A program made the translations under genes and the position numbers. A stretch of DNA of 22,829 nucleotides, from positions 1 to 22,829 of IMG/VR virus record IMGVR_UViG_3300017746_000179. One strand, 5' to 3'. Positions 1 to 9,184 of the stretch are shown piece by piece. The stretch is from a virus. Numbering within the stretch: the first letter of the stretch is position 1; each line of letters opens with the position of its first letter. The notes beneath the pieces were generated by a model. The model searched no databases. It had not been told where the DNA came from and worked only from the letters and a program-made list of their open reading frames with translations.

Positions 1-1480
1 ATGCGCTGGCTGATGCAATCGTTGTATTCGTCCAGGAGTTAACTTTAGAGCTAGTTAAGTTTAATAGTTCGTAGTTAGGACCAGGTAAAAATACTGCGTG
101 AACTGCCCAATCAAATATTTGATCTAAATTCCAATTATGATAATCTTCTGTCCATAAATCATTTTTATATGATCCAGATAATTTAGGAAATGGCTGTATC
201 GCGGACCTTGACCAATCATGGATTCCACCACCATTGGATCCGCTAGTAGTATTATATTTACTAACTGAACCGCTTTCGAAGTATAACCATTTTTCAAAAT
301 CATCAAACTCATTAATTAACTTAACCTTTTTATCTACCCAAGTTTTTTGATATTGTTTTACATATTTAGAGCCATGTGAGCCGGTATATTCATAAACATA
401 CAAATCACTTGCAGGGTATTCACTATAATCATACGTACGTGCATTATTATCGAAATTGCGAATCTGCTTTAATTTGTATATAAAATTATTAACCCTCGTC
501 TCAGCTGAGCTAAAATGTACGTAATTTTCTAATACACTGTAGTCAATATTCAGGCGTACACCATCGAGGCTAGAACTAACATTATTTAATATGTTAGATT
601 TTGTATCACTATCACTACCTAACACTTCATTATAATTCTTAAAGTCTGTCTGTACTCTAGGTGTTTCGTCTAGACATAGATCAAAATTAGGTCCACGTAA
701 CGAATTACCAACGAACTCTACTTCTGATTCTAACTGTACTCGGTTTATTGCAGGCTGGGTTGCGTCAGCTACTAACCAGCCTATCTGTTCTTTAGTTATA
801 TCAAGAGGTAGAGGTTTTAATAGTTTTAAAACTATAGTTTCTGGTTGGTCTTGTATCAGTGGGAATACATCATCTATTACCCATGCAGTTATATGATATA
901 ATCTATTATACCCAAAATTTATGGACATGTTAGTCCATAAAGGATTATTAGGTATTGCTTGGACTTGATATGGTGCTTGAACTGTTGAGGTAGTTTTTAA
1001 TTTCTGAAACCTACTAAAGAATGATTCTAAAAGTTCATCACCACTATCTTCTGCAAATACATCTGTAGCTACTAGTCTTAATTCAGTACGTGACTTACTT
1101 ATAGCTTCAACTTTAAATTTAGGTCCAACAGGTGCTCCTGCTGCGTCTCTATGAAAATTATAAACTACAGTAAATACACCTTGGTTAAATCCTGCAGCTC
1201 TTAAATTTTCATTAATATTAACATTTACTTGAGGTGCCCCATCTTTATCTGCATCAATCATCCATCCATCAACTTTGTGGTTAGATTGAAGTAAATTTTT
1301 ATTTATATCATATACGTGGAGTTCAACTCTATCAAAATCACTAAAACCAAAACCCGGATTTTGGAGATAACCATTTACAGGATCTAATAATCTTAACTTA
1401 TTAGGAGTATAGTATTGAGCTCGTAACTCACCTTCAGTTATATCTATATCACTATTATTATTATAATAATTTAACGGCAT
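1..1480 (-). CDS. Large virion structural protein, C-terminus cut by window edge
   Basis: An open frame starts at ATG 1480-1478 and runs without a stop to the left edge, giving 493 codons and a truncated C-terminus. The start overlaps the stop of the upstream gene (TAATG), so translation is probably coupled. The protein begins MPLNYYNNNSDIDITEGE and is rich in aromatic residues, Asn and Asp, with no signal peptide or membrane segment, as expected of a beta-rich phage particle protein. Around residue 400 lies an FDDFEKWLYFES segment resembling those in large virion proteins of marine T4-like phages (from memory). Its position at the end of the baseplate run suggests a baseplate-peripheral or fibre-connecting role. 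This is inferred from context only, and I do not recognise a named T4 gene. Confidence 0.75.
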   Translation of the reverse strand, partial: MPLNYYNNNSDIDITEGELRAQYYTPNKLRLLDPVNGYLQNPGFGFSDFDRVELHVYDINKNLLQSNHKVDGWMIDADKDGAPQVNVNINENLRAAGFNQGVFTVVYNFHRDAAGAPVGPKFKVEAISKSRTELRLVATDVFAEDSGDELLESFFSRFQKLKTTSTVQAPYQVQAIPNNPLWTNMSINFGYNRLYHITAWVIDDVFPLIQDQPETIVLKLLKPLPLDITKEQIGWLVADATQPAINRVQLESEVEFVGNSLRGPNFDLCLDETPRVQTDFKNYNEVLGSDSDTKSNILNNVSSSLDGVRLNIDYSVLENYVHFSSAETRVNNFIYKLKQIRNFDNNARTYDYSEYPASDLYVYEYTGSHGSKYVKQYQKTWVDKKVKLINEFDDFEKWLYFESGSVSKYNTTSGSNGGGIHDWSRSAIQPFPKLSGSYKNDLWTEDYHNWNLDQIFDWAVHAVFLPGPNYELLNLTSSKVNSWTNTTIASASA

Positions 1481-2673
1481 TACCTTTTCCCTAATAATTC
1501 TGTGAACGTTGTATCAACTGTTCGCTTGTATTGATTAAAATTAAATGCTTGAGATCGTAAGCTAATACTTAACTTTGATGAATCTTCTAAATCTAGATAA
1601 ATTATACCTCTATCATTTCTGATAATTTCCTTCTTTATCTTTTCTTTGTCACCTATAATTACAATATCTTCATCAGATCCTAGTCTTTTATCAGACGCGA
1701 GTTCACCTAACTCATTACGTATATCTTTCCTATCTGATATATCTTTATCTTCTAAAGATAATATAATATCACTATCCTCTAAAGCAGGTCGAGTTACATC
1801 ATTAACTAACTGTAATGTAGCTTGTATCTGTGTACCATCTGGTAGGGTTGCAAAACCTCCTCCTGGTACTCCACCAAACTCGGGTATTTGCTCTGTTTTT
1901 ATTACTTCTTCTTTAGTAACATCAAATAATGGAGCTCCATGAGAATCTACAAATGTCACTACATCTGGAATGTTTAATTCTATAGGTTCCGGTTCATTAA
2001 GTGCGACTGGGTCACCTGTACCTACAGGCTCATATACACATGAATCATCATCGACTTCAGCTGCAGGATCATAATTTAATGCATCAGGATCAGTACAACC
2101 ACGTAGTGCTTCATTTACTGTTAGAACTGGGGCTGAACTAGCTGTAGCGCTAGCTGATAAGTCTATGCTAGGATTGAAATTATTTACTATGTTTATATTT
2201 GGTATTTCTGATTCTTTTTCACAATTAGCTTGCGCTTCTAACACTAACTCAGTAGGTGTTATAGCTGCTGGAGGTTGTACTATATCCTGCGAAGGCTGTA
2301 CTGGTGGTCTAGCAGGATCTTTATTTACTTCTACTTCTCTAACCACTTCTTTAGAATCTTCAATAATTTTATCTATTTCTGTCTTAACAGGTGATTCTGG
2401 TAAAGGTCTTTCAGGGTCTGGTTTTGGAGGTGGAGGTGGTATATTTTTAATATACTCCCTATTAGGCTTCCCATCCTTGATAGGGGAAATGTATGCTGGT
2501 CTACCGATTGGAGTTACTATAACTGGTTCTTCTACTGGTCTCTTAACTGGCGATACGGGTGGTACCTCCTTACCTACAAATGCATTTGCCTTCTGTATTG
2601 GAGTTTTTGTAGCGCTAACAATTTGTCTAGCTCTCTGTATATTACTTTTTTTATTTGATTTTCTAACTGCCAT
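1480..2673 (-). CDS. Proline-rich virion protein with a Bacteroidota-type Cys/Asp motif
   Basis: A 397-aa protein with a basic N-terminus (MAVRKSNKKSN) and a Pro-rich low-complexity stretch at residues 38-140. At residues 192-215 is a GCTDPxALNYDPAAxxDDDSC motif. The C-terminal half (about 230-397) is acidic and mixed. GCTDPxAxNYxPxAxxDDGSC repeats are common in secreted Bacteroidota proteins and also occur in some marine phage virion proteins (from memory). The start overlaps the upstream stop as TAATG, and the gene's own stop overlaps the next start in the same way. The location among baseplate genes supports a structural role. The Pro-rich part may be an extended linker. Specific function unknown. 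Confidence 0.75.
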   Translation of the reverse strand: MAVRKSNKKSNIQRARQIVSATKTPIQKANAFVGKEVPPVSPVKRPVEEPVIVTPIGRPAYISPIKDGKPNREYIKNIPPPPPKPDPERPLPESPVKTEIDKIIEDSKEVVREVEVNKDPARPPVQPSQDIVQPPAAITPTELVLEAQANCEKESEIPNINIVNNFNPSIDLSASATASSAPVLTVNEALRGCTDPDALNYDPAAEVDDDSCVYEPVGTGDPVALNEPEPIELNIPDVVTFVDSHGAPLFDVTKEEVIKTEQIPEFGGVPGGGFATLPDGTQIQATLQLVNDVTRPALEDSDIILSLEDKDISDRKDIRNELGELASDKRLGSDEDIVIIGDKEKIKKEIIRNDRGIIYLDLEDSSKLSISLRSQAFNFNQYKRTVDTTFTELLGKR

Positions 2674-3785
2674 TACCTAACCTTGAAATAAAAATTTTCA
2701 TCGTATATTACAACAGATTGATCTGATTGTGTAACTTGAAAGCATAATTTATAATACCGCTCACGCATGAAAGAACTCATATCAAGATTAAAATAATTAC
2801 CATTTTCATCACAACTTAGTTTAGTACCCTTACTACTGTATGGTACAATAAATTCATCAGTCAGTGCATCTTTAATACTATAATACGATGATGTAGGTAG
2901 AAAATCTATATTCTTAAAATTTGATTGAGTAGAGAACGTTTTAACTGGGTAGCGCGGTCTACCAAGTACTCTAATTTTAGGTGTCTCTTTATTAGAATAC
3001 TCATGTTTTAAGTTTTTAACATAAACTACACCCTGGTCTGAAATTAGTTCAGATAAACCAGTTGAGTTAAATGATGAGTCATCGTATACTATTTCTAGTC
3101 TAGGTTGGTATACTGTATTAGTTTCTCGGGAAAAGAATTTAATATTACCATATGGATCAGTGTTTGTTTCTTGAGATCCAGATCGTTTAAGTATAACACC
3201 ATCATTAGATCTACTACCGGTTAGGAGGTAACGTATGACTGGAGTTATATCCATTCTTACATCAGATGATTCTCCACTAAATGATTGAGTACCGAAATAA
3301 TTTTTATACCATGTACCACCACCTGTTACGTTAGAGTATATCATTTCAGAATCTATATGTAGAGAGCGTGATGTCCATTGAAGGTCCTTGGATGGCATAT
3401 ACTCAATTCTATCAGATTGTTTATTTCTATATGTCCATGAAACACCCTCTCGATTTACACCGTTAAGCTTTGTAGGCTCTACTGCCCTACCAGCTCCATT
3501 AGCCCATGATTGAGATAATGGGTGACAAATTAAAGTATAATCACGAGGTATTGTCGAGGTTTCACTCTGATAAAGATTTAGGTAAAATGATGGATTACTT
3601 ATCTTACCAGAAGCTACTGAAGCACTTACCTCTTCTAAAGGAAACTTAATCAATATCCTTGAGGTAAACACACCTGCTGAAGAAGATATTTTTGATAGCT
3701 CTAAAATAGAGTCGATTCCAGTATTCATACTGCTAGACTGCTCATAAATAGATGCATCAATTAAAGGGTATGTAGATTTAATCAT
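2673..3785 (-). CDS. Virion structural protein with DNRLRE-like N-terminal beta-sandwich
   Basis: A 370-aa protein immediately downstream of gp6, with an AGGAGA ribosome-binding site 6 nt before ATG 3785. Residues 1-235 show the pattern of DNRLRE/CBM-like sandwiches: an early RILIKFPL strand, a DITPVIRYLL segment, NDGVILK, and a closing PRLEIVY strand near residue 233. The C-terminal 130 residues form a second beta-rich domain (YVKNLKHEYS, IRVLGRPRYP). This fold class occurs in secreted and phage structural proteins. The position between gp6 and the Pro-rich protein suggests a baseplate-associated or fibre-attachment protein. The fold assignment is by pattern only. Confidence 0.75.
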   Translation of the reverse strand: MIKSTYPLIDASIYEQSSSMNTGIDSILELSKISSSAGVFTSRILIKFPLEEVSASVASGKISNPSFYLNLYQSETSTIPRDYTLICHPLSQSWANGAGRAVEPTKLNGVNREGVSWTYRNKQSDRIEYMPSKDLQWTSRSLHIDSEMIYSNVTGGGTWYKNYFGTQSFSGESSDVRMDITPVIRYLLTGSRSNDGVILKRSGSQETNTDPYGNIKFFSRETNTVYQPRLEIVYDDSSFNSTGLSELISDQGVVYVKNLKHEYSNKETPKIRVLGRPRYPVKTFSTQSNFKNIDFLPTSSYYSIKDALTDEFIVPYSSKGTKLSCDENGNYFNLDMSSFMRERYYKLCFQVTQSDQSVVIYDENFYFKVR

Positions 3786-3795
3786 TAATTATCTC

Positions 3796-5682
3796 CTATA
3801 TGTTTACTATACGACCTTTTATATTAGAATTAGGATACTTGACTTCAAAAATACTAGGATCAAGTGATGGGTATATTACCTCGTTACGTGTAGCAAGTGA
3901 TATATCATATATATTGCCAGAATATCCAGCTTGCTTATCGTGTAAATTAAATATCTCTGTGTTTATTATACTCTGTACGCCTTTTATTTTTGCAAGCTCA
4001 GTATACATATCAGCTAAAATTATTGGTTGATTAATTTGCCATCTATCTATATTAAATATTTCTTTCATTTTAGATATACATCTAAGTAAAACATCGTTAC
4101 TGTTAAACCCTGGTAAGGATATTACCTCGAAATCTATACCGATATTAATTATATGAGCATTTTTTATAGTAATAGAGTCAGTTAGTAATCTATAGGGTGA
4201 TAAGTATTCTTTAATATTTTCTTTAGTAGCTGCATTTGATGTAATAAGTTGCTTGTCTTTATTATATGATAAAGTATATAAACTTACTGCAAAAGGGTTA
4301 CGTATTCTAGATACAGCTTGCGATGTATTTAATTTCTCATCTTGAGTAGCATATACTTTAGCTACTGTTCCGTATATAGATGGCATCGTGAGAGTCCGTA
4401 TCATGTAATCATCTTTACTAACTACTCGACCTTGAGCATTAAAAAATGCTAGTGCATTATTTCTTATCTCTTCTACTGTTTCAGTACCTCTACCACCTTG
4501 TGCAGGTGTAGGGTTAGTAGCAGCTACTGAATTTTTAGTGCTATTAAATAAAACTTTATCAACACCAGCTCCGTTACTAATATATTGTATAAAATCAATA
4601 TCAGTTATATTACCTGATTCAACATTATCTTTAACTCCGTTTCCGGTACTGTATTCAACTGTAAGAGTTGTGTTAGAGGGTGCTTCACCATATGCTTTAG
4701 TAAACATAAAGTTAGATGGGTCAATAAATGCTCGACTCATCGGTGTAGCAGTCGGAAGCATTGAACCAGCATTCAATGGATTCGGTACTATCTCTTCATC
4801 TGGCCGAGTTGATGTGCCTGATCCAAATTCAAGTACCATTTTACCATCTTCTCTAATCTTAACTGTAAACCTTTTAGATGTCTTTTTTAATTTTAATAAA
4901 TAAGGCGTCTCTGCGTTATATTGAGTAAATTCTGGATCATTATACTGATTATTATTTATCCGTTTAAAAACTGTATCTTGAGCTATGAATGGTACTTCAG
5001 ACCATTCGTTACCATCAGAATCTGTAACTTTATCAATTGATATAATATTTGTTCTATTTAAAGGTAGTTGTAAGTATGCTTGTGCAGCACCAACTGTAAA
5101 GGTCTGTGAGTTACGATTACCAGATTGAAAAGATTCTCTTTTACGAAGTAAATAAAAAGTAGGTTCACCTGTTGTTTCATCTGTAGTAAATACTGATACA
5201 TCTGTTGGGTTAGCTGATCCAGATATAGAGAAATCTATCGGTGCTTCTCGTCTAAATGTTGTACCATTACCGGATTTAACTCTCATACCACCTTTTATAG
5301 CTAATGCATATTTAAAGTCGGGTCTATTTGAATTACCAGATCCTATAGAGGGAACTGTTTGGTAAATATCAACGTCTACTAAAGATGCTACTGCTTGCTT
5401 CGGTAAGTAACCTAGAGCTTGTGATAGTAGATTAATATTTTTACGTTCAGTAGCATAAGGTAGTAGTGATTCTTTAAATTGTTTATCTAAATAGAAGCTT
5501 AAAACATCACCAACATATGCAGTAGTTTCTAAAAACATCATCCCTGGAGATGATTCATTAAAATCATTAAAAGTTGAAGGATAATAAGTTTTAGCAAAAT
5601 TAATAAGATTTTTTCTTAAAGTAGGAAAATCTTTACCTATATACTTTACATCTTTTGATATTTTTTCGTTTACGTATGACAT
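3796..5682 (-). CDS. 6: Baseplate wedge subunit gp6-like
   Basis: A 628-aa protein close in length to T4 gp6 (about 660). The N-terminus has the gp6/baseplate_J signature: KDFPTLRKNLINFAKTYYP, then NESSPGMMFLETTAYVGDVL, then a KQFKESLLPYATERKNI helix and LSQALGYLP at about residues 85-93. The middle is beta-rich. From about residue 400 a VSKDDYMIRTLTMPS segment precedes a C-terminal domain typical of J-like wedge proteins. In T4, gp6 dimers with gp7 and gp53 build the wedge and connect neighbouring wedges around the hub. The gene follows gp25 by 7 nt, as in other T4-like baseplate clusters. Its ribosome-binding site is weak (AGGAAT). The family call is firm. Confidence 0.93.
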   Translation of the reverse strand: MSYVNEKISKDVKYIGKDFPTLRKNLINFAKTYYPSTFNDFNESSPGMMFLETTAYVGDVLSFYLDKQFKESLLPYATERKNINLLSQALGYLPKQAVASLVDVDIYQTVPSIGSGNSNRPDFKYALAIKGGMRVKSGNGTTFRREAPIDFSISGSANPTDVSVFTTDETTGEPTFYLLRKRESFQSGNRNSQTFTVGAAQAYLQLPLNRTNIISIDKVTDSDGNEWSEVPFIAQDTVFKRINNNQYNDPEFTQYNAETPYLLKLKKTSKRFTVKIREDGKMVLEFGSGTSTRPDEEIVPNPLNAGSMLPTATPMSRAFIDPSNFMFTKAYGEAPSNTTLTVEYSTGNGVKDNVESGNITDIDFIQYISNGAGVDKVLFNSTKNSVAATNPTPAQGGRGTETVEEIRNNALAFFNAQGRVVSKDDYMIRTLTMPSIYGTVAKVYATQDEKLNTSQAVSRIRNPFAVSLYTLSYNKDKQLITSNAATKENIKEYLSPYRLLTDSITIKNAHIINIGIDFEVISLPGFNSNDVLLRCISKMKEIFNIDRWQINQPIILADMYTELAKIKGVQSIINTEIFNLHDKQAGYSGNIYDISLATRNEVIYPSLDPSIFEVKYPNSNIKGRIVNI

Positions 5683-5689
5683 ATAATTC

Positions 5690-6121
5690 CTATAAATTCT
5701 CTACTATTACTTGACCATCAGAACCGAATACAAATGTAATATTAGTAAATTTAGTAATATCATCTATTACTGAAACCTCTAAAGCTATTCTGATTTTATA
5801 TTGATCAATCTGTTCTATATCTCTAGTTATATTAAGAGTACCTATACTAATAAAAGGTAACCAGCGTTTAATAGTATCTAATATCTCATTCCTAATCTCT
5901 CCCTCCATTTCCTGCGTATTTGGTTGAAATAGAAATCTCCTTAAATTAGTACCATAATTAGGTTGCATGTATCTCTCACCTTTGTGAGTTAGTAAAAGAT
6001 TTACTAAATCAGTTTTAGCTTGATCTAAAGTCGTATAATTCAATTCAAAATTAGACTGACCAGAACCAAACGGTAATTTAATTCCTAATGCAATATCTTC
6101 TGTACCAAATAAGTTTGTCAT
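5690..6121 (-). CDS. 25: Baseplate wedge subunit gp25-like
   Basis: A 143-aa protein of the GPW/gp25 family (T4 gp25 is about 132 aa). It has the family pattern: an N-terminal extended segment (IALGIKLPFGSG), a helix (TTLDQAKTDLVNLLLTHKGE), the loop GERYMQPNYGTNLRRFLF at about residues 48-65, then EIRNEILDTIKRWLPFI and paired strands (IRIALEVSVID). In T4 this protein nucleates sheath polymerisation at the baseplate wedge. It sits directly before gp6, the usual neighbour. The ATG is preceded by AAGAAG. Confidence 0.92.
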   Translation of the reverse strand: MTNLFGTEDIALGIKLPFGSGQSNFELNYTTLDQAKTDLVNLLLTHKGERYMQPNYGTNLRRFLFQPNTQEMEGEIRNEILDTIKRWLPFISIGTLNITRDIEQIDQYKIRIALEVSVIDDITKFTNITFVFGSDGQVIVENL

Positions 6122-6123
6122 TA

Positions 6124-6654
6124 TTACTTCTTAAATTTCTTTACTAATTCACTATAATCTCTAGTTAAAGCTTTCGCTACACTAGGATCAACTTCTACAT
6201 TATGCTGAGCGCCTCCGCTAGTATTACGATCTGGTACCATTTCTTGAATTGAAGGTGCTCCATTAGGAATCATATCACCGTACCCCATTTTAGCTGCTAA
6301 CGAATTTCTATCAAACGCTGGAGCATTAGCGGAGTTTAATCCTTGACCACCCATAGTTGGATAAGAATCAGTTTCAGGTGATAATCTTGAACCTCTTCCT
6401 GCCGCTATCTCTCCTGCTGTTTCGTTAAGTATAGCATTTAACATTTTATTTTTGGTATACTGTTGCTCTACCTTAGGCTTTTTTGATCTACGCTCTATCT
6501 CATCAGTTAACCCTAATGCATGCTGTAAGCCTGTTTTAAATTCTTTTTTAGTAACCTTTGGTTTAGATTGTTCATTTAATAGTTGACGTACTTCTTTGCG
6601 AACCTCTTCACGAACAATTTTTCGTATAACTTGTGCTAATTTATTTGTTGACAT
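6124..6654 (-). CDS. Hypothetical protein of the baseplate cluster
   Basis: A 176-aa protein. Residues 1-65 are highly charged and helical (VIRKIVREEVRKEVRQLLNE), likely a coiled coil. Residues 75-140 are Gly/Ser/Asn/Pro-rich and look disordered (TMGGQGLNSANAP). A short helix (KALTRDYSELVKKFKK) ends the protein. The ATG has a good AGAGGAGA site. It lies between the 200-aa protein and gp25, 2 nt from the latter, so it is probably expressed with the tail genes. I do not recognise a family. A virion or assembly role is inferred from position only. Confidence 0.7.
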   Translation of the reverse strand: MSTNKLAQVIRKIVREEVRKEVRQLLNEQSKPKVTKKEFKTGLQHALGLTDEIERRSKKPKVEQQYTKNKMLNAILNETAGEIAAGRGSRLSPETDSYPTMGGQGLNSANAPAFDRNSLAAKMGYGDMIPNGAPSIQEMVPDRNTSGGAQHNVEVDPSVAKALTRDYSELVKKFKK

Positions 6655-6675
6655 AGTTCTCCTCTATATATACTT

Positions 6676-6695
6676 TATCATATATAAATATGATA
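6676..6695. other. Short perfect inverted repeat in intergenic gap
   Basis: The two arms TATCATAT (6676-6683) and ATATGATA (6688-6695) are perfect complements around a 4-nt spacer. The repeat lies in the 66-nt gap between the 200-aa protein and the 176-aa protein. As RNA it would be an AT-only 8-bp hairpin about 20 nt upstream of the AGAGGAGA site at 6654. It has no following T-run, so it looks more like an mRNA end or processing structure, or a chance AT palindrome. Confidence 0.35.
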
Positions 6696-6720
6696 TAGTC
6701 TAATTTATCGTTTAAAATAC

Positions 6721-7323
6721 CTATGAAACACCCATCCATGGAATAGGGGTTGGAATTGGTGGTCCACCAGGTACTGGAACTAATCCAGTATATATTCCTG
6801 ATATCATAGTTAAATGTTGTACAAACCCTGATACTAAAATAGGGGCAATAGCTGCACAATTGTTTGAATGAAATGCGTCGTTAATTGTTGATGCTAATCC
6901 AGGTATAGCACCTGCGCCTGGGTCTAGTTGAGTCACTCCTGGTGCTGGTGCTATCGATGGAGGGTGTGGGGGTAATGGTTGGTATTGAGCTGATGCCCAA
7001 GCATTTACCGTTCCAGTAGCTGCTGGTATCCAGTTTGGTACACCGATATCTAAACCTTCTGGTGGTATACTAGCTGAATCAAATACTAACTTAAATGATG
7101 TTTTCCAACCGCTTTCCATAGTAGCTTTAACCCATCCACTAGATAGTAAGTTACCATACGGAATTATTCCAGCTAAACCGGTTATAGCTAACTCGTACTC
7201 GTCTGCTATCTTTTTAGCTGTAGGAGCTCCTGCTGCTTGCCAATCTTCATCTGTGTCTCCTTTTGCGTTACCACAAAACCACGGGTTCATTGCTGCTGTA
7301 AATCCTGGCCATAATGCTGGCAT
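6721..7323 (-). CDS. Ala/Gly/Pro-rich protein downstream of the hub gene
   Basis: A 200-aa protein starting MPALWPGFTAAMNPWF with a strong AAGGAGA site 8 nt upstream. The N-terminal third is helical (KKIADEYELAITGLAGIIPYG), and the C-terminal half is very rich in Pro, Gly and Ala (QYQPLPPHPPSIAPAPG; VPVPGGPPIPTPIPW). There is no signal peptide. It directly follows the gp5-like hub gene, where T4-like marine phages often carry spike-tip or hub-associated proteins, but no PAAR motif is visible. A virion role is an inference; the family is not recognised. Confidence 0.7.
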   Translation of the reverse strand: MPALWPGFTAAMNPWFCGNAKGDTDEDWQAAGAPTAKKIADEYELAITGLAGIIPYGNLLSSGWVKATMESGWKTSFKLVFDSASIPPEGLDIGVPNWIPAATGTVNAWASAQYQPLPPHPPSIAPAPGVTQLDPGAGAIPGLASTINDAFHSNNCAAIAPILVSGFVQHLTMISGIYTGLVPVPGGPPIPTPIPWMGVS

Positions 7324-7339
7324 AAATTATCTCCTTAAA

Positions 7340-7352
7340 GTCGCTCAGCGAC
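7340..7352 (-). other. Intergenic hairpin between hub gene and next ORF
   Basis: GTCGCTGAGCGAC on the minus strand forms a compact GC-rich hairpin (5-6 bp) just after the stop of the gp5-like gene. It is followed by TTT and then the AAGGAGA site of the next gene. It may be a weak terminator or an RNA 3'-end stabiliser that separates hub expression from the gene below. The T-run is too short for a confident terminator. Confidence 0.45.
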
Positions 7353-7353
7353 A

Positions 7354-8808
7354 TTATCCATTTCTTTGTACCCATACAGTATCACTATAGCTAGTAGCTA
7401 ACGACGCTTTAAGAGTTGCTATATCTGATTGCTGACCTGCATATTGAGGTGCTTGTATCGGGGGACCTGATGGTCCTGCCGGTGTTGGGTGTATCTCGCT
7501 TTGCAGTGTTGTTAGCATTGCATCTATAATATCACATAGAGTACTTTTCCATAAATCATCTTCATCCCCTAGTACAAGCGGATGACCTTTAGTAGCTTGA
7601 GTAGCTCCTACACCTCCATCATCTTCTGATTGTTGTGATTTACCTAGATAGATAAGTGGAGCTTCTATTTCTAACTTTTCAGTTGCGTTTAAATATATTG
7701 AAGGTGTATCAACTAAAAATTCACTACCAGCATCAAAAGTCATGTCAGTTTCAGTAGTTAAGCCTATACCTCCTCCTCCGAAAATATATGTACCTGCTTC
7801 ACGGCTATTAAATATTAACCTATTTGACGTTAACAGTATTTGACCCAAACGTTCACCTTCTTCATCAATTAAACTATCACTAGTAGGAGCAGTTAAATCT
7901 TCACCAACGGTATTTTCACCTGCTTCAAAAGATAAAGCATCATATTTTGTAGAACCGAAAGTTAATGGCACTGTTTGACCTCGAGTCATCCAAATAGAAG
8001 AAGCTGCAGTGTCTGGATTTTCAATTACATGTTCACCACCATCTTCAAGATCTTGATCTTGACCATTTCGTATAATTAATATCGGTTCTGTTGGGTCGTC
8101 AGTTGATGGATCTGACCATGTATTTTCAGGAGTACCTTTAACTGCTGAGCCAAATCTTATTGAATGTCCAAACCGTCCTTCGATAGTTAAATCACCTTCA
8201 TATGGCTGTATTGGTCTAATTTTAGGTTGCTCTTTAAAAGTATCTCCTAATTCTATATCACTACCTTCATCACCTGCTACATTTGGATTTCCAAACCCAG
8301 CTGATTTATATTCTTCTATTTTAGATTCATTCTCTTCGTCTGATGCAGGATCTGGTATGCTCAAAAACGGTAATGCGTTATGATGAACTGACCCCCATAG
8401 ATTTAAAATGTCGTGGTAGTATATAATTTCAGCATCAGGACTCTCTACACTCTGTTTACTAACATGTGTAGTTACTAATACTATCTCGTGAACAACAGGA
8501 TACTGTTTTATATTTCTAGTTAATGGTACTGCCCATGGTAAGTTCTCTTGATCAGTTAAGTTTTGATCAGAGTGTATACGACGGATTTGTATCATACCAA
8601 TCTGCTCTTCTGGATCAGGTATAGTAGAATCAAAATGAGCGTGCTCAGTATTTAATATTACATCAATTACTTCTGCTGGTTCAGTATTAATCTCTGTTTC
8701 ACGAAGACCAGCTGCATGCTCCATATCAGCTGGAGTGATAGGTGCTTGAGGTCCTACTGGATTGTAAAACTTAGTTTGATTATTTTTTATTTTTTTGTAT
8801 GGTGCCAT
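7354..8808 (-). CDS. 5: gp5-like baseplate hub/spike protein without lysozyme domain
   Basis: A 484-aa protein. Residues about 45-170 match the OB-fold N-terminal part of gp5-type hub proteins: a beta-rich segment including IGMIQIRRI, LPWAVPLTRNIKQYPVVHEIVLV and a YYHDILNLWGSVHHNALPFL block. A GDLTIEGRFGHSIRFGS segment at about 204-220 follows. The later part repeats short strands (RLIFNSREAGTYIFGG; FLVDTPSIYLNATEKLEIEA) ending near LVLGDEDDLW, as in spike beta-helices. T4 gp5 (575 aa) has a lysozyme domain between these parts, and I see none here, as in many marine T4-like phages. The gene overlaps the upstream ORF by 29 nt. Confidence 0.85.
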   Translation of the reverse strand: MAPYKKIKNNQTKFYNPVGPQAPITPADMEHAAGLRETEINTEPAEVIDVILNTEHAHFDSTIPDPEEQIGMIQIRRIHSDQNLTDQENLPWAVPLTRNIKQYPVVHEIVLVTTHVSKQSVESPDAEIIYYHDILNLWGSVHHNALPFLSIPDPASDEENESKIEEYKSAGFGNPNVAGDEGSDIELGDTFKEQPKIRPIQPYEGDLTIEGRFGHSIRFGSAVKGTPENTWSDPSTDDPTEPILIIRNGQDQDLEDGGEHVIENPDTAASSIWMTRGQTVPLTFGSTKYDALSFEAGENTVGEDLTAPTSDSLIDEEGERLGQILLTSNRLIFNSREAGTYIFGGGGIGLTTETDMTFDAGSEFLVDTPSIYLNATEKLEIEAPLIYLGKSQQSEDDGGVGATQATKGHPLVLGDEDDLWKSTLCDIIDAMLTTLQSEIHPTPAGPSGPPIQAPQYAGQQSDIATLKASLATSYSDTVWVQRNG

Positions 8809-9175
8809 TATTTATACCCTTAACTTTATCGTCTATCACTTTACCACTCTGCTCAATAGCATTTAATTCATCAAGTAACTGGTTTTTCTCTTCTTCAGAT
8901 ATTCCAAAATCACTTTCGCCTTGAGCGTTGTTACCAATAAGTCGTTGAACTACTGCTAGCAGTTTAGCTAGTTGATCATCATTCTTTACACTTACTTCAA
9001 GATAGTCTTTTATTAAAGGTACTATAATAGTAGCATCACCTATATTACTGACAAATGGCTTTAGTTCTGATATTAATAGGTTTATTTGTGATTCCTTCTT
9101 TTTTGAAGCACCATACAAATCCTTAGCTATATCAGAAAAGCTTTTTCCTTGAAATATTTCTGTATCTTTATCCAT
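8780..9175 (-). CDS. Conserved-looking helical protein before the hub gene
   Basis: A 131-aa predominantly alpha-helical protein (FQGKSFSDIAKDLYGASKKK; LAKLLAVVQRLIGN; EEEKNQLLDELNAIEQSG). It has no cysteines, signal peptide or membrane segment. Its 3' end overlaps the hub gene start by 29 nt, and it begins 9 nt after the sigma-factor stop, so it belongs to the late operon. Similar small helical proteins sit before gp5 in marine T4-like phages (from memory). Assembly or structural roles are possible, and no specific function can be assigned. Confidence 0.7.
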   Translation of the reverse strand: MDKDTEIFQGKSFSDIAKDLYGASKKKESQINLLISELKPFVSNIGDATIIVPLIKDYLEVSVKNDDQLAKLLAVVQRLIGNNAQGESDFGISEEEKNQLLDELNAIEQSGKVIDDKVKGINNGTIQKNKK

Positions 9176-9184
9176 ATATAATAA

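Noticed and set aside
124-312. 62-aa minus-strand ORF
   Set aside because: It lies inside the long open frame from 1480 to the left edge and has no ribosome-binding site; it is a shadow.
1646-2680. Plus-strand ORFs opposite the Pro-rich virion gene
   Set aside because: They are antisense mirrors of a supported gene, with low-complexity Ser/Gly composition. All other plus-strand ORFs in the window are likewise opposite real genes.
6641-6859. 72-aa minus-strand ORF rich in Cys and Tyr
   Set aside because: It overlaps the well-supported 200-aa gene in another frame and runs through the AT-rich gap; composition is not protein-like.
8809-8816. TATAAATA box directly before the hub gene ATG
   Set aside because: It abuts the start codon, so a transcript from it would begin inside or after the ATG; it cannot express this gene.
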